Shown here piece after piece: positions 30,401 through 38,641 of a DNA stretch of 64,000 bases (positions within the stretch are counted from its first letter, which is position 1; each line of letters starts with the position of its first letter). A model generated the notes under the pieces. That model was given only the letters and a program-made list of their open reading frames with translations. It made no database searches and was not told the DNA's origin. Made by a program: the position numbers and the translations under genes. The DNA is from Vibrio tarriae (lineage in GTDB: Bacteria; Pseudomonadota; Gammaproteobacteria; Enterobacterales; Vibrionaceae): the NCBI RefSeq assembly GCF_002216685.1, contig NZ_CP022353.1:2666001-2730000 (forward strand). Direction: 5' to 3'.

Positions 30401-33028
30401 CCCCCCGCCACAATCAGCATCGTATTCTATAACTGCGGGTTGGTATTCCGTATCAACAGCTTCGAATACGTTTGGAAACTCAGCTCGTCTGTCGTCAGTG
30501 GTCGTGCTTTCAACATCAATCATAGTTCGAGAATTGCTCAAGCTATTGGTATAAAGACCAATGTCTCCCCCCAAAGACTCAATAGTGCCAGAGTGGTTCG
30601 TTATGCTAAAATTCTTCTGTTTCGCTGCATTTTTGGCAATCAATAAGTCATGCCCAGCCACGATATCTGATGCATTGTGCAGTGTATTAGAATAAAGATG
30701 GGCATTATGTCCCGCATAGACAAGCCCTTGGTTATTAATCCCGCTTGCGGCCACTGTGGTGAAATCCCCAAGAGCAACCAATCCACCTTTATTAACTAAC
30801 GAGCTAACTGTTAGGTTTAGATTATCCAATGCCTGAAGAGTACCTGAGTTATCGAAGTTGACAGCAGAAAGGGTGACATTTTGCCCCGATATCGTCCCTG
30901 ACAAGCCATGAGTGAAGTTATTCGTTAATGAAACAGACGTATCACCGCTGGCTGTTAGAGTCCCATTATTCGATAAGCTTTGAGCAGACAAGTTTAAGTT
31001 TTGACCAACAATCACTTGAGCGTTGTTGGTGACCGATGACGCAGAGAGATTGAGATTCCCTTGCGTTTCGATATCGCTCTGTATGCCTAAATTTATTGTA
31101 TCGATTTTTAAGTCACCAACACTGGTCATAGCTCCTTGCAGCTCAAGGGTATGAGCGCCAATAGTCAGCCCACCGCCTGAATGAATACTGCCTTTGTTCG
31201 AGACATCATTGGTATCAACAGATAACTGGTTGATGGCACTGAGCTGCGCTGGACTGTCAATGTTGACGATTGATGTGGAAGTAATGTCGAGCTGCGTGGC
31301 CTCTAGCTTCCCTGCCACATTGATTTTCTCACCAGTGACTTGAAGAGTTTGCTTCGCTTGAGCCTTACCGGATAAGTTTGCATTGCTGGCTGTGATGGAA
31401 ATGTCTTGCTCAGCGACGAGTTGACCGCGTTGCTCTAACGACTCTGCGTTGACGACAATTTGATTGGCATTCGCTTCGCCCTCATGAGTTAGCGTGCCAG
31501 CATTAAGGGTGATGGTGCCATTGCTGGTCAATTGCCCCTTTTGAGTGATTTCCAGTGCATTAAGAGTTGTCGTGCCTGTTGATTGTAAATTGGCCTCTTG
31601 CCCAATATCTAATATCGATTGCGCCTTTACAGATAATGTATTGGCGGTAATCTGACTATCAAGATTGGCAGAGTTCACATCTATCTGAATAGAGTCTGCG
31701 GTCGTTGTGCCAGAGCCGACTAACGATAGCTGTTCTGCGTCAATATCTAACGTTGAGTTCACGTTAATCTCACCGTTATTTTCAATGACCTCAACATCTG
31801 TCAGTACAATATCACTCGCTGCAACTGCACTATTTGAGTCCAGCTTTAACGATGTAATATGCCCCGATAGCTTGCCTTTGGAGACAATCTCGCTTCCCTG
31901 CAAGGTCAGTTGAGCAGTTTTAATGTTAAGCTCAGCATTAGCCTTGACTTGATTGTTGTTTTTTATACCGCTGAACAATTGGCTGTTTTGAACCGATAAA
32001 CCTTCGTTCACTGTCAACTCAACCAAATCCCCAGCAGTTACCGTTGTTTGATTCAGAGCTACTCTATCAGCACTAATCTTAAGTTGCTCTTGCGCAACTT
32101 GCTGGTTGGTTAGCGCCACATCTTGACTGCTAGTAATCTCTATATTTTTGGCGCTCTGAGCTGACGCAAGTTGCACTTTACCATCTGTAGTGAGCACAAT
32201 GTCGCCCACATTCGACACAAGATTGCCAAGGTTTACCCCAACGCCATCTTCAGTCGCTACCAAAGAAATACGCCCTGCGTACATGCCGCCTAAAGAGGAA
32301 GAGTCAATGGCTAACACAGGTTTACTCGTAGGCTTTGGGGATTTTTCGGTCACTTGATGACTTTGATAGCTAACCTTGTTATTACCTGTAATGACCGACA
32401 AATCATTCGCATGGATACTCGCGTTAATTTCAGCCGTACGACTAATGATGTCAAAGTACGTTTGATTGGTCGCATCAAGACCTAACCCTTCGATGGTGAC
32501 GCTACCCTTGGAAACATCAAAACCTGTCAGCTGCTCATTATTTAGCTCTGGAGTCCCTGTCGATAACGTCACTCGAGGTGTATTAATGAAACCACATCCG
32601 TCACAGGTTATGCCGTAGGGATTTGCTAATATGACATTGGCTTGTTGACCAAAGACTTCAGTATAGCCTTCCAGTTGGCTACGATTTGCGCCAGTAACTT
32701 CATTTAAAATGACATCAGCTGCTTTGCCTTTTAGATTCGGGTTGTTTTGTAAAATACCGCCAAGTTGAGATTGGCTAAGCTGAGCAGTCGAGTTATTAAG
32801 GATAAGCCCTTCAGGATCAACGTTAAATTGCTGATACTTATTATGTGATAAACCTTTACCATTAGGAGTGGCGATATTAATCACCTCAACCCCATTTCCG
32901 GCTTGAGTTTTACTGGTGTTAGCTGAGTTACCATCAATGACAACATTAGCAAGTGCAGGTTGAAGTGTTAGAACACCACATAACGTATACGTAAACCACA
33001 CACTGCCTTGGGTTACTCGCTTATCCAT
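24416..33028 (-). CDS. cdiA: CdiA-like giant two-partner secretion toxin (filamentous haemagglutinin type)
   Basis: 2870 residues. Signal peptide (cleavage near 27, PALA-NVV), TPS domain with NPNL (96-99) and NPYGI (136-140), then long beta-helix repeats, a coiled-coil insert (about 1880-1990), a second haemagglutinin-repeat block, and a pre-toxin region with a zinc-protease-like HEMSH (2465-2469, LIAGHEMSHFIDNQTGG). A VENN tetrapeptide at 2666-2669 leaves a C-terminus of about 205 residues, the usual size of a CdiA-CT. The final 120 residues (HRDHQPSKAALLRR, then GVHKAGPTYGSKN) look like a conserved toxin domain with His2753, His2756 and His2797. Predicted role: contact-dependent growth inhibition. 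Confidence 0.88.
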   Translation of the reverse strand: MDKRVTQGSVWFTYTLCGVLTLQPALANVVIDGNSANTSKTQAGNGVEVINIATPNGKGLSHNKYQQFNVDPEGLILNNSTAQLSQSQLGGILQNNPNLKGKAADVILNEVTGANRSQLEGYTEVFGQQANVILANPYGITCDGCGFINTPRVTLSTGTPELNNEQLTGFDVSKGSVTIEGLGLDATNQTYFDIISRTAEINASIHANDLSVITGNNKVSYQSHQVTEKSPKPTSKPVLAIDSSSLGGMYAGRISLVATEDGVGVNLGNLVSNVGDIVLTTDGKVQLASAQSAKNIEITSSQDVALTNQQVAQEQLKISADRVALNQTTVTAGDLVELTVNEGLSVQNSQLFSGIKNNNQVKANAELNIKTAQLTLQGSEIVSKGKLSGHITSLKLDSNSAVAASDIVLTDVEVIENNGEINVNSTLDIDAEQLSLVGSGTTTADSIQIDVNSANLDSQITANTLSVKAQSILDIGQEANLQSTGTTTLNALEITQKGQLTSNGTITLNAGTLTHEGEANANQIVVNAESLEQRGQLVAEQDISITASNANLSGKAQAKQTLQVTGEKINVAGKLEATQLDITSTSIVNIDSPAQLSAINQLSVDTNDVSNKGSIHSGGGLTIGAHTLELQGAMTSVGDLKIDTINLGIQSDIETQGNLNLSASSVTNNAQVIVGQNLNLSAQSLSNNGTLTASGDTSVSLTNNFTHGLSGTISGQNVTLSAVNFDNSGTLQALDNLNLTVSSLVNKGGLVALGDFTTVAASGINNQGLVYAGHNAHLYSNTLHNASDIVAGHDLLIAKNAAKQKNFSITNHSGTIESLGGDIGLYTNSLSNSRTMIDVESTTTDDRRAEFPNVFEAVDTEYQPAVIEYDADCGGGASDGSRTCTKYSVQAEDSHFTVIALKEGSRLKSASAVGRIVAQNNLVIGAGTVLNRTSQIAGNNVTIDSGTLTNEGYLFDEFTIYYDYTLNSSWTRTSFPFSRASVRKVKTGSSGQLNSSITASNNLTLNVANKVNNSTLKANATAVQPTKSASGLNATPSASVMGPTITFANMNDIAFPEFVFPSTPNGLFILSPDPKGKYLIETNPLLTNMGNFLGSDYFMSSVGFNPETDVKFLGDAFYDSRVISQAIFEQTGQQYLNASVGSQLDQMQQLMDAAASQKVSLNLTAGIALSSTQIASLTQDILWYEEIEVNGQRVLAPKLYLAQATIDNLSSGAQIAGSNVSIDAGDIENSGQLSADSSLGVNSANSITNIGGSIVGGDISLTAKKNIINLSGDIKGHDVSLEATNGSIVNETRVKTSTASLGSNHGTFTDVGKTATITSTGNLALKAGKNIENHAADIKANGEASLNAGQDLIVSSKEETHGYDVTARGWRKGEDETSQIGASITVGGNLTMSAGQDIAVTASQVTSSENLSLTAGNDITVQTALNKQSDHTYRSNYTEINRSEQHQGSILEGKNVSMQAQNDITLSGSTVSAGQTANLKAKGDVNILAVNDSEYHYDKTVSKKSFGRSKTTINETYQEQVKGSVITAGNDIGITAQNLDSAITAGGASNINVIGSSLNAGGEVNLSADGDVTLAAQTYKEFERHETIKKGFGGLSGSHQGNIDDATLLNSSYLINSGNTNIQAGNDIGVIASEVSSGGEVNLNAVNNVLVAAGEVLKQSQEWNEKTSFLSGGNLFEMEKKREGQQSSTAQSSVIQSGGNLLVNGGSVTVIGSELQADKNIDLTADTGDVSILAAKEDTYSFSSEEKLSVSLGGGFNGVSFDDGQVKISLGDATYDKVKQQSDALSHKGSVITAGDNLSVDAESSILVEGSTLVADRNQDQSGDLTLTAKENVTIKEAVDTLSEQREDIHGKAEASLVVQHQAVEVAKAAQALQQSTNKLKLAEQNYKQYKKGLGSLESTLSTLEHEYADKKPGVTFEDIEELNDLISEVKSDEAWYVAGVALAAEDVASKTTLLVQQTAAAAQSSGTYGFNAGLYLDIEASQTDSSTLTTTSVGSTLSGQNIKISAGNNTGNQLNIQGSELAANDTLSLAANEVNITASQDTHSSKSETQSGKVGASMTVYGASSGINLNASFDRSQSTSSSKTHNNSQLSADNISITSAQDTNIKGATVDAKESLTLDVGGDLNVASVQDRHSSSNKGQGVSGGLSLSGGSDTGQLTGGSSGINASNGRTSSKETVVTSLTSNGSLDINVDGNTDIKGATIAALDGEGKDSGKLNLTTDSLTYADLSNTSYSQDQSLGLNTSVGVNNGELDSTNNSTSLQYKNTSGYDKSKTLATIGQGNLNIGDLESSDDTSRLNRDIEHTEKDLFTVDRKQGDFDVTIDHRLLTEEGRSQIAEDILITDMFRESVERAITTERVAMADIISETGNQLNIYNAVKQRIADDPTLAAKLQDPNLPAETKEQMLDQLTHAAIKSLGYDAEGYENKIIAKEEDVRQGFYSEETGKSYINDTKTDDTKGLVLIAGHEMSHFIDNQTGGNEKYSKQDQETYAESIGEDFADYTDIALGVNGHGGMASSNNHVGNKGSTVVNNTYAYNGLDKSQGDNLIFAVPVVYEVGMAVTAATATYLQANPDVAASIYDTLSESAENAGRTLNEMLTIDPKLTDKELDVQAVVVSSLLKDLEDQSRSTEDKLEIYRLIDEYDPKAVELAKERAKAISPNTGGSKIVENNNTTYTNPIDEGYDSSTVTEVGGSIDASTETVVTTEQGLGKTESPAESGIDPLLVVDARKTDKLEVGKLETYKDSKNVTGDGSIHRDHQPSKAALLRRAEELKGSPLTPSEIKRIENNALTVTVPAGVHKAGPTYGSKNTRERQETDANDLNKAASRDADAMVENSKELSPENTSVLEDACSKIKCITNDDYDDFLNDQLDD

Positions 33029-33044
33029 AATCTACCTGCCAAAT

Positions 33045-34775
33045 TTAAATAGAGAAATCTACGCGATAATAGACCACGTAATCATCAGCACTAAGCCTTG
33101 AAGGAACTTCAATCGGAAAACCGAATGTTAATGAACTAGATACGTACTTGGCCTGAGTCTGGAGTGATACACTACTGCCAAGCAATGAACCTTTCTCATA
33201 GGTATCTTTGCTATCTTCCACAATAGTGCCAGTATCAAGGGCGACCTGCATTGAAAGTAAGCCAATGTTAGACCATTGGCCTAATCGGTAGTTGATATCA
33301 TTTCGCCAGTAGTAGCCTTCATCACCAGAAATTGAGGCACCCTTAAAGCCTCGAACGGAATATTCGCCACCAATGCTGAGTCGTTCACTGCCATATAGTG
33401 TATCGTTGCTCCACTGTGCAAAAATGGTGCTTGCAAGAGACAACGATGGCGTTATTGGATAGGCATAACTCCCTGCTAATGAGCCTTTAATAAACTGAGC
33501 TGTAGGTAGAGAGTCATCCTGAGATTGCGTTTTTTCCCCGCCAAACCAATCAGTTCCTAACGAAACCTTTGGCGACAAGCTCATAAAACCGCCACCTAAG
33601 CGAGTACTGTGATCCCAAGCAAGGGATGCAGAGGATACATTTCGAGACCCTGCTTCTAGTACGTTTCCTAGGATGTAGTTCTTTTCTCGGCGATGACTGA
33701 TGGTAGTTTTCAGTGCAGACTTACTGACGTCATCACGATAAAAAAGCCATTTAAACTCTACGTCATGACTATTAGTTTTGCCTGATGAGTCAAACACAAA
33801 ATCTTTATTTGTAAACGTGGTAGTGTAATTACTGTAAGAAGTTCGATAGCTAAAATTCCAATACCCCAATGGAATATCTAAACCAAAGTACAAACTTTCC
33901 GAATCTTTAGAGTTTATAAACGCCGCACTTTTGGTTGCTCTGAGACTCCACTGATCAAGCAACTTAAAAAAGTTTTCACCGGCTAAACTCACAGAAAGTT
34001 GCTCTTCTCCTGTAGATTCTTGTCCACTATTGTTAAAACCAGTACTTACGGAGACAAGACGTTTTTCCGCCGTTTGAATATCAACAATTGAATAACCCTG
34101 CCGTGCTGAAGGTAAAAGTTTAATTTGAGCGTTATATCGAGAAAGCCTGTTGATCTGATCAAGCCCTTGCTCAATATCCCTCAAATTTAATACAGTGCCA
34201 GAGATACTTGGCAATGCCATAGCTAAAAAGTCAGCTTTCTTGCCATTGAAGAGGACCTTTTCTACTTTCCCTTCGATAATAACAATCAATAAAATCCCAG
34301 AAGAAAGGTCTTGTGGCGTCATAAAAGCGCGTGATGTGATATAACCAGCTTGAATGTAATGATTGGATATTTTCCGTAGATACTCGTTGATGGTATTAAG
34401 TCCAATACATCCCGATTTAAACTCAGCAGCTTCAGTAAGCACTTGGTCGCTATAACGAGTATTGCCTGAAAAACGAATTTCTCTAACGTTAATACATTGT
34501 GTATCTTCGATAGGTTGCGATTCAGATATGACAGGAACAGGAACGAGTCCCTGAAGCGCATTAGTATTATTTTCAATTTGCTCTAAACGTTGTTTTTGTT
34601 CGTTTTCAATATCTTGTGCAGTCAACGGCCCCAAAGGCAATTTAGCTGCATGAGAAATATTAGAATAAAAAAATGCCACAACTAACACTAGCACGCAAAA
34701 TCTTGGCCTCACGCCTACTTTTCGTTGTTCTGACTTCTTGTTAAATGAAAACACCCGAAAAATAATAGACAGCAC
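33045..34775 (-). CDS. cdiB: CdiB/ShlB-type outer membrane transporter
   Basis: 576 residues: N-terminal signal with a long basic lead (FNKKSEQRKVGVRPR then VLVLVVAFFYSN), a plug-helix region with Q/E-rich LTAQDIENEQKQRLEQIENN, POTRA domains (INVREIRFSGNTRYSDQVL... and the second to about 230), and a 16-strand barrel with the hallmark loop-6 motif SVRGFKG. This TpsB protein should secrete the CdiA-like protein encoded 16 bases downstream. The order B-A-I matches E. coli-type CDI loci. Confidence 0.9.
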   Translation of the reverse strand: MLSIIFRVFSFNKKSEQRKVGVRPRFCVLVLVVAFFYSNISHAAKLPLGPLTAQDIENEQKQRLEQIENNTNALQGLVPVPVISESQPIEDTQCINVREIRFSGNTRYSDQVLTEAAEFKSGCIGLNTINEYLRKISNHYIQAGYITSRAFMTPQDLSSGILLIVIIEGKVEKVLFNGKKADFLAMALPSISGTVLNLRDIEQGLDQINRLSRYNAQIKLLPSARQGYSIVDIQTAEKRLVSVSTGFNNSGQESTGEEQLSVSLAGENFFKLLDQWSLRATKSAAFINSKDSESLYFGLDIPLGYWNFSYRTSYSNYTTTFTNKDFVFDSSGKTNSHDVEFKWLFYRDDVSKSALKTTISHRREKNYILGNVLEAGSRNVSSASLAWDHSTRLGGGFMSLSPKVSLGTDWFGGEKTQSQDDSLPTAQFIKGSLAGSYAYPITPSLSLASTIFAQWSNDTLYGSERLSIGGEYSVRGFKGASISGDEGYYWRNDINYRLGQWSNIGLLSMQVALDTGTIVEDSKDTYEKGSLLGSSVSLQTQAKYVSSSLTFGFPIEVPSRLSADDYVVYYRVDFSI

Positions 34776-34940
34776 CGCAAAAACTCATGAGATAAATGTA
34801 ATATGTGTCGCATTTAACAACTTTTAGAATAAAAAACCAACACTCATTCATTGTAATGATAATTAGCTCACGCTTTGTAGCGTCTGGAGGACGACGATTG
34901 AGTCATTAAAACAATACAAACAACCACTTCAATAACGTAC

Positions 34941-35105
34941 TCATACGCTACATTTAGCTTCAAATAGGTCGTTTATAAAAACGCCATCAATATCATATCT
35001 TTCCGCATCAACCGCTAGTGAATCGGCTATATCATTCCCTCTTACACCAGAATGCGCTATGACCTTTTTGACTTTGATATACTTTTCAGAGCGAAGATCA
35101 TCGGC
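34941..35105 (-). pseudogene. RNase HI 3' fragment
   Basis: On the minus strand this encodes a peptide with SEKYIKVKKVIAHSGVRGND followed by ADSLAV, aligning with SRKYVEVFKVKAHSGIEGNE and ADLLAV at the C-terminus of the intact RNase H at 38121. The N-terminal two thirds are missing; the fragment is joined at 35103 to a copy of the end of the 75-residue gene. It ends at a TGA (34941-34943). The rest of the 34776-35296 spacer holds the cdi promoter region and the direct repeat. Confidence 0.85.
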
Positions 35106-35234
35106 TGTCAAGCCATCAAAGAAAAGTAATATCTATCACCAGTGACAGTAAAAAACGACAATGGGGAGCGTAATTGCTCCCCATTCTTTTTTGTCCCAAT
35201 ACACCAGTTTGAAGGTATATGTTATCTGTTAAAA
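35103..35234. repeat. Direct repeat copy 2 (terminator cassette boundary)
   Basis: Second copy of the block at 23589-23720, same orientation, starting GGCTGTCAAGCC and containing the remnant TCAAAGAAAAGTAA of the 75-residue gene and the hairpin. It separates the bacteriocin cassette from the RNase H fragment and cdiBAI. Confidence 0.88.
35160..35192 (+). terminator. Terminator, duplicated copy
   Basis: AATGGGGAGC-GTAATT-GCTCCCCATT with six T. The symmetrical stem could also stop minus-strand transcription coming from the immunity gene at 35297. Confidence 0.85.
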
Positions 35235-35296
35235 AAGCGGCATAACTCTTAAAAACAAGCAATCCAAAATATCCAATTCATGCGTCAAACACAAAC

Positions 35297-35518
35297 CTAA
35301 TCAATGACTTCACATATTGAGATGTCACTTTCAACCTTTTGAAAGGTATAGCCTACACAGGCTTCTATTTCAGATAATTGAGCAGGAGATACATCTGCAC
35401 AATTCCCCTCTAAAGCAAACCCAAAAATCCTCAATACATCATCACCGGATAAACCTTTCAGCTCAATCTCCATTACAAGTTCTTCAGTGTCCTTATTGTA
35501 GAAATTCAATTCATACAT
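35297..35518 (-). CDS. Probable immunity protein to the E3-type rRNase
   Basis: 73 residues, acidic (many D and E), starting 2 bases after the stop of the toxin gene. Colicin E3 immunity protein is also a small acidic protein of about 84 residues encoded directly downstream of its toxin; sequence similarity is not evident by eye, so the call rests on position, size and charge. Two or three cysteines (GNCADV, EACVGY, SICEVI) are present. Confidence 0.7.
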   Translation of the reverse strand: MYELNFYNKDTEELVMEIELKGLSGDDVLRIFGFALEGNCADVSPAQLSEIEACVGYTFQKVESDISICEVID

Positions 35519-35520
35519 AA

Positions 35521-37911
35521 CTATTTCTCCACTTTTCTCTTCGGATCTTTAGGTTTAGTCTGCTCTCCTGTCTCATGGTCAAACTCACCTATATGGTTAC
35601 CATTCTTATCATATACTTCCACTTTACCGTGTTGGGAATCCCATTCATAAATTCGCTTTTTATCTTTCCATCTCGGCCTTTTTTTGCCGCCACCTTGCAC
35701 ATATGTTTTCTCTTTGGCTTTTCTAGCTTCAGGGAATGCAGGTAATGGAGGATTGCCTCTTGGTGCTGGTACATAGTTAAGGTTCGTAGCTGAACCTGAA
35801 CTAGGCTTGTTGAAAACGATATAGAGAGGAAGCAAGCCAGAATCCACAGGGAAAGTCACAATATACTCAGCAAGCTCTTCCTCGGGATAGAGCGCTGTAC
35901 CTATCTCTTGTTCATGCTCTTCGATAGGACGAACCCAGATATTGTGAACATCGAGCTGATCATTTTCGGGCAATACAGTATCAGGTGTTAGTACATCCGT
36001 TGAGCCATCAGGTGTCCATGTAATGGTAATCCCATTATCTAGCGCAGCAATAAAGTGCTGTCCTTGTTGCACAGCCTCACGCTTCGCAACTCGCTCACCA
36101 TAGGCACTACCCTCTCCCGTTTTGATTCCGACCACTTGCTGTTTACCATTTTCGTCCGTGTACATATTGAAACGTACACGCATAGTCGTAGTATCATTAG
36201 CCGCAAAATCTGAATTTCCGTCTAAGGTGCCATCACCAAGCTGAGACGGCCATAAGGCGGCCACTAGAAAGCCCCCCATTCGCGCAAAGCCTGCTAACGC
36301 TTCTCCTGAAATCGACCATGTGCCTATCGTATTTGTCGTACTGGAGCTAAGAATGCCAAGGTTCGTTGCTGCGCCATTTGCGGGGATCGCAAGTAGTGCC
36401 GTTTTACCATAATCGGTTGCTTTAGAAGCCGTGGTGATAGTGGTTAAGTTCGTAACGGGCAATTCTTTCTCGAACAGACTATCGCTGTTTATCGCCTTAA
36501 ACTGGGTTCCTGAGATAAGCGAGTCAGAGTGATCATAATGCGTGTTCGCCAAGCAGCTATAGGTGCAAGGGGAAAACGGAGGTAAATCGGTCGCTTTTTC
36601 TGGAGTGCTCTGGTCTTGTTCGACGGCCTTAACGGTCAGCGTATCCCCGACTTTCAATGACATCGGATCGGCATTGTACTGTGTGTTCAAATCCAGTAAT
36701 TGTTTCGCCGACAAGCCATATTGCTCTGCAATGGCTCCCCATGATTCTCGTTGGTTGGTTTTAGAATCCGTCCCAACAGTATGCGTTTCTGGTTTGCTCT
36801 CAGCTTTCTCCGTTTCCGCAGGCTGAATGGTTTGTCTTTCTGCGACAGGCTGCTTGGGCGAAGCAAGCAATTCGTTGATATCGAGCTTAATACCATGTTG
36901 GGCCAACCAGTCATCATTGAGGTTGTCGAGCTCTTCTCGGGTAATTGGCTGTTCAAGATAAATCAGATGTTGGTTTTCAACATCTTTACCTTCGAGCTTC
37001 CAGTAGACCAGAATGGCACTTTGATAGATGTTGTACCCTTGCTCATCATTGAGCTGCTCGTGAGTGGAACGTGTCGCGTAGAAGGCACACTTGCCATTTC
37101 CAAGCAGCTTGTACTCTTGAACTAAGCGGCCATTGTAAAAATGGTAGTAGTAACCTTCTGTTGGCAGCCCCAAACGCTCACCAAGCTGCACTGAGGGAAC
37201 AACTGGGATAAAGGCTTCTCGCACTACACCAGAGCCTATAGGCTTCACCTGCACATTGTCGGGAACGCTAATACCCAGAGCATTGGACGCTACTTTAGCG
37301 ACTAATTTTTTCGGTTCATCAAAGGCGGTATGAGCCGTATATTTTGTACCGTGCTCGGTTGCCTCCGTCTGCCAACGGCCAATCAGGGATTCTTGTTTGG
37401 TTTTCGCCAGTTCAAACGCATACCCCACGCTTTTTCTAAACGTCTCATCCGAGCAAGCCACTTCAAAGCAATATTCGTATTGCAGTTTTGGTGGTGCATC
37501 TGAGGTATCAGGTTTTACGGGCTCAGGAACGTAGGTCTCTTCAATGTTAGGCGCATAACCTGCGGCGCTTTGAGTGGGCGCAGCACTGCCAGCCGCACCG
37601 CCTGACATTCTCGTTCTGGACAGGTAGGCACTTTTCGCTTCTGGCGATAACACCTCTTGCCCTTCCGCCGACAAGCTCCATGATTTGCTCATGCCATCTC
37701 GGAGCATCACAGGCTTTGAAGGGGAATCCGTCAATAGTGCTAACTCACCACTTTTCAGCTTATCCATAAAACTGGAATAGCTCATCCCCTGAGGGAGTGC
37801 TGAGCCTAACGCTCTTTCGTCCAGCCTACCAATGTCACCTTCAACCTGACCAAACTCATATGCCATCAGTTCGGTTAACCGTACCACTCGATAACCCACA
37901 GTTAAATCCAT
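35521..37911 (-). CDS. Polymorphic bacteriocin/effector with LysM, pyocin-S domain and colicin E3-type 16S rRNase
   Basis: 796 residues. The N-terminal 60 residues (YRVVRLTELMAYEFGQ...) have no signal peptide. A LysM domain is at about 385-435 (WGAIAEQYGLSAKQLLDLN). A pyocin-S-like domain follows (about 520-715, with HNIWVRPIEEHEQE). The C-terminal 75 residues match the colicin E3 ribonuclease domain: RIYEWDSQHGKVEVY and DPKRKVEK carry Asp758, His761, Glu765 and Arg792, equivalent to D510, H513, E517 and R545 of E3. Expected action: cleavage of 16S rRNA near the decoding site. Delivery could be as a bacteriocin or by the type VI secretion system; the lack of a receptor-binding domain favours the latter. 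Confidence 0.88.
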   Translation of the reverse strand: MDLTVGYRVVRLTELMAYEFGQVEGDIGRLDERALGSALPQGMSYSSFMDKLKSGELALLTDSPSKPVMLRDGMSKSWSLSAEGQEVLSPEAKSAYLSRTRMSGGAAGSAAPTQSAAGYAPNIEETYVPEPVKPDTSDAPPKLQYEYCFEVACSDETFRKSVGYAFELAKTKQESLIGRWQTEATEHGTKYTAHTAFDEPKKLVAKVASNALGISVPDNVQVKPIGSGVVREAFIPVVPSVQLGERLGLPTEGYYYHFYNGRLVQEYKLLGNGKCAFYATRSTHEQLNDEQGYNIYQSAILVYWKLEGKDVENQHLIYLEQPITREELDNLNDDWLAQHGIKLDINELLASPKQPVAERQTIQPAETEKAESKPETHTVGTDSKTNQRESWGAIAEQYGLSAKQLLDLNTQYNADPMSLKVGDTLTVKAVEQDQSTPEKATDLPPFSPCTYSCLANTHYDHSDSLISGTQFKAINSDSLFEKELPVTNLTTITTASKATDYGKTALLAIPANGAATNLGILSSSTTNTIGTWSISGEALAGFARMGGFLVAALWPSQLGDGTLDGNSDFAANDTTTMRVRFNMYTDENGKQQVVGIKTGEGSAYGERVAKREAVQQGQHFIAALDNGITITWTPDGSTDVLTPDTVLPENDQLDVHNIWVRPIEEHEQEIGTALYPEEELAEYIVTFPVDSGLLPLYIVFNKPSSGSATNLNYVPAPRGNPPLPAFPEARKAKEKTYVQGGGKKRPRWKDKKRIYEWDSQHGKVEVYDKNGNHIGEFDHETGEQTKPKDPKRKVEK

Positions 37912-38120
37912 CCGCTACTTTCAATGGATGTATTCTACCTAACCAGTGGGAGTTGCAGGATTTATAACCATAAGTTCGGTCTACCAATTGCAGACATTGT
38001 GATTTTCACCCACTACATCCAAACCTATTGATAATGATTTCATCATTAACCAACTTGACCCAAACAAAAAATAGGGCATAGCTTGAGAGGTGTTACCCTC
38101 CCAAACTATGAATTCTTGTA

Positions 38121-38561
38121 TTAGTCAGCTTCCGCAGCTTCAACCGCCAACAGGTCAGCTCTTTCATTCCCTTCAATGCCCGAATGTGCTTTGACCTTAA
38201 ATACCTCGACATACTTCCTAGAACTCAACTCGTCCACTTGTTGCCAAAGCTGGCGGTTTTTAACCGGTTTCTTATCCGCTCGACGCCAACCTCGGTCTTT
38301 CCAATCGTCCATCCAGATGTTGAAACCTTTCACACAGTAATCGCTGTCCGAATAGATAACATCCCCATCTTCTGCGTATTCCAATGCTTCAATTAAGGCC
38401 AGTAGTTCCAACTCAGCATTGTCGGTTTTTCGATTGATGGTAAAACTCTCTTCATGAACAATCTCATTGTCTTCATCCATAACCACCAGCCCAATGCCAC
38501 CTCGTGTACATCCGTGTTGGTTGTTTGGTGCAGCGCCGTCTACGTAAATTGAATAGCTCAT
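38121..38561 (-). CDS. rnhA: Ribonuclease HI (island-encoded)
   Basis: 146 residues. YSIYVDGAAPNNQHGCTRGG holds the first catalytic Asp, NAELELLALIEAL the Glu, VIYSDSDYCVKG the second Asp, and KVKAHSGIEGNERAD the His and last Asp. It cleaves RNA in RNA:DNA hybrids. A second copy in addition to the chromosomal gene, it is a backbone gene of this island and its 3' fragment recurs at 34941. Gene order rnhA-toxin-immunity suggests it marks the upstream edge of the variable slot. The 210 bases before the toxin gene show nothing recognisable. Confidence 0.93.
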   Translation of the reverse strand: MSYSIYVDGAAPNNQHGCTRGGIGLVVMDEDNEIVHEESFTINRKTDNAELELLALIEALEYAEDGDVIYSDSDYCVKGFNIWMDDWKDRGWRRADKKPVKNRQLWQQVDELSSRKYVEVFKVKAHSGIEGNERADLLAVEAAEAD

Positions 38562-38641
38562 TGTTTATCTCTCTAATTGTAAAAAGGGCGCATGACTTTG
38601 CTTAGCCAGCGCCTCGTTGATGATGTGATTTGATGTTTGTG

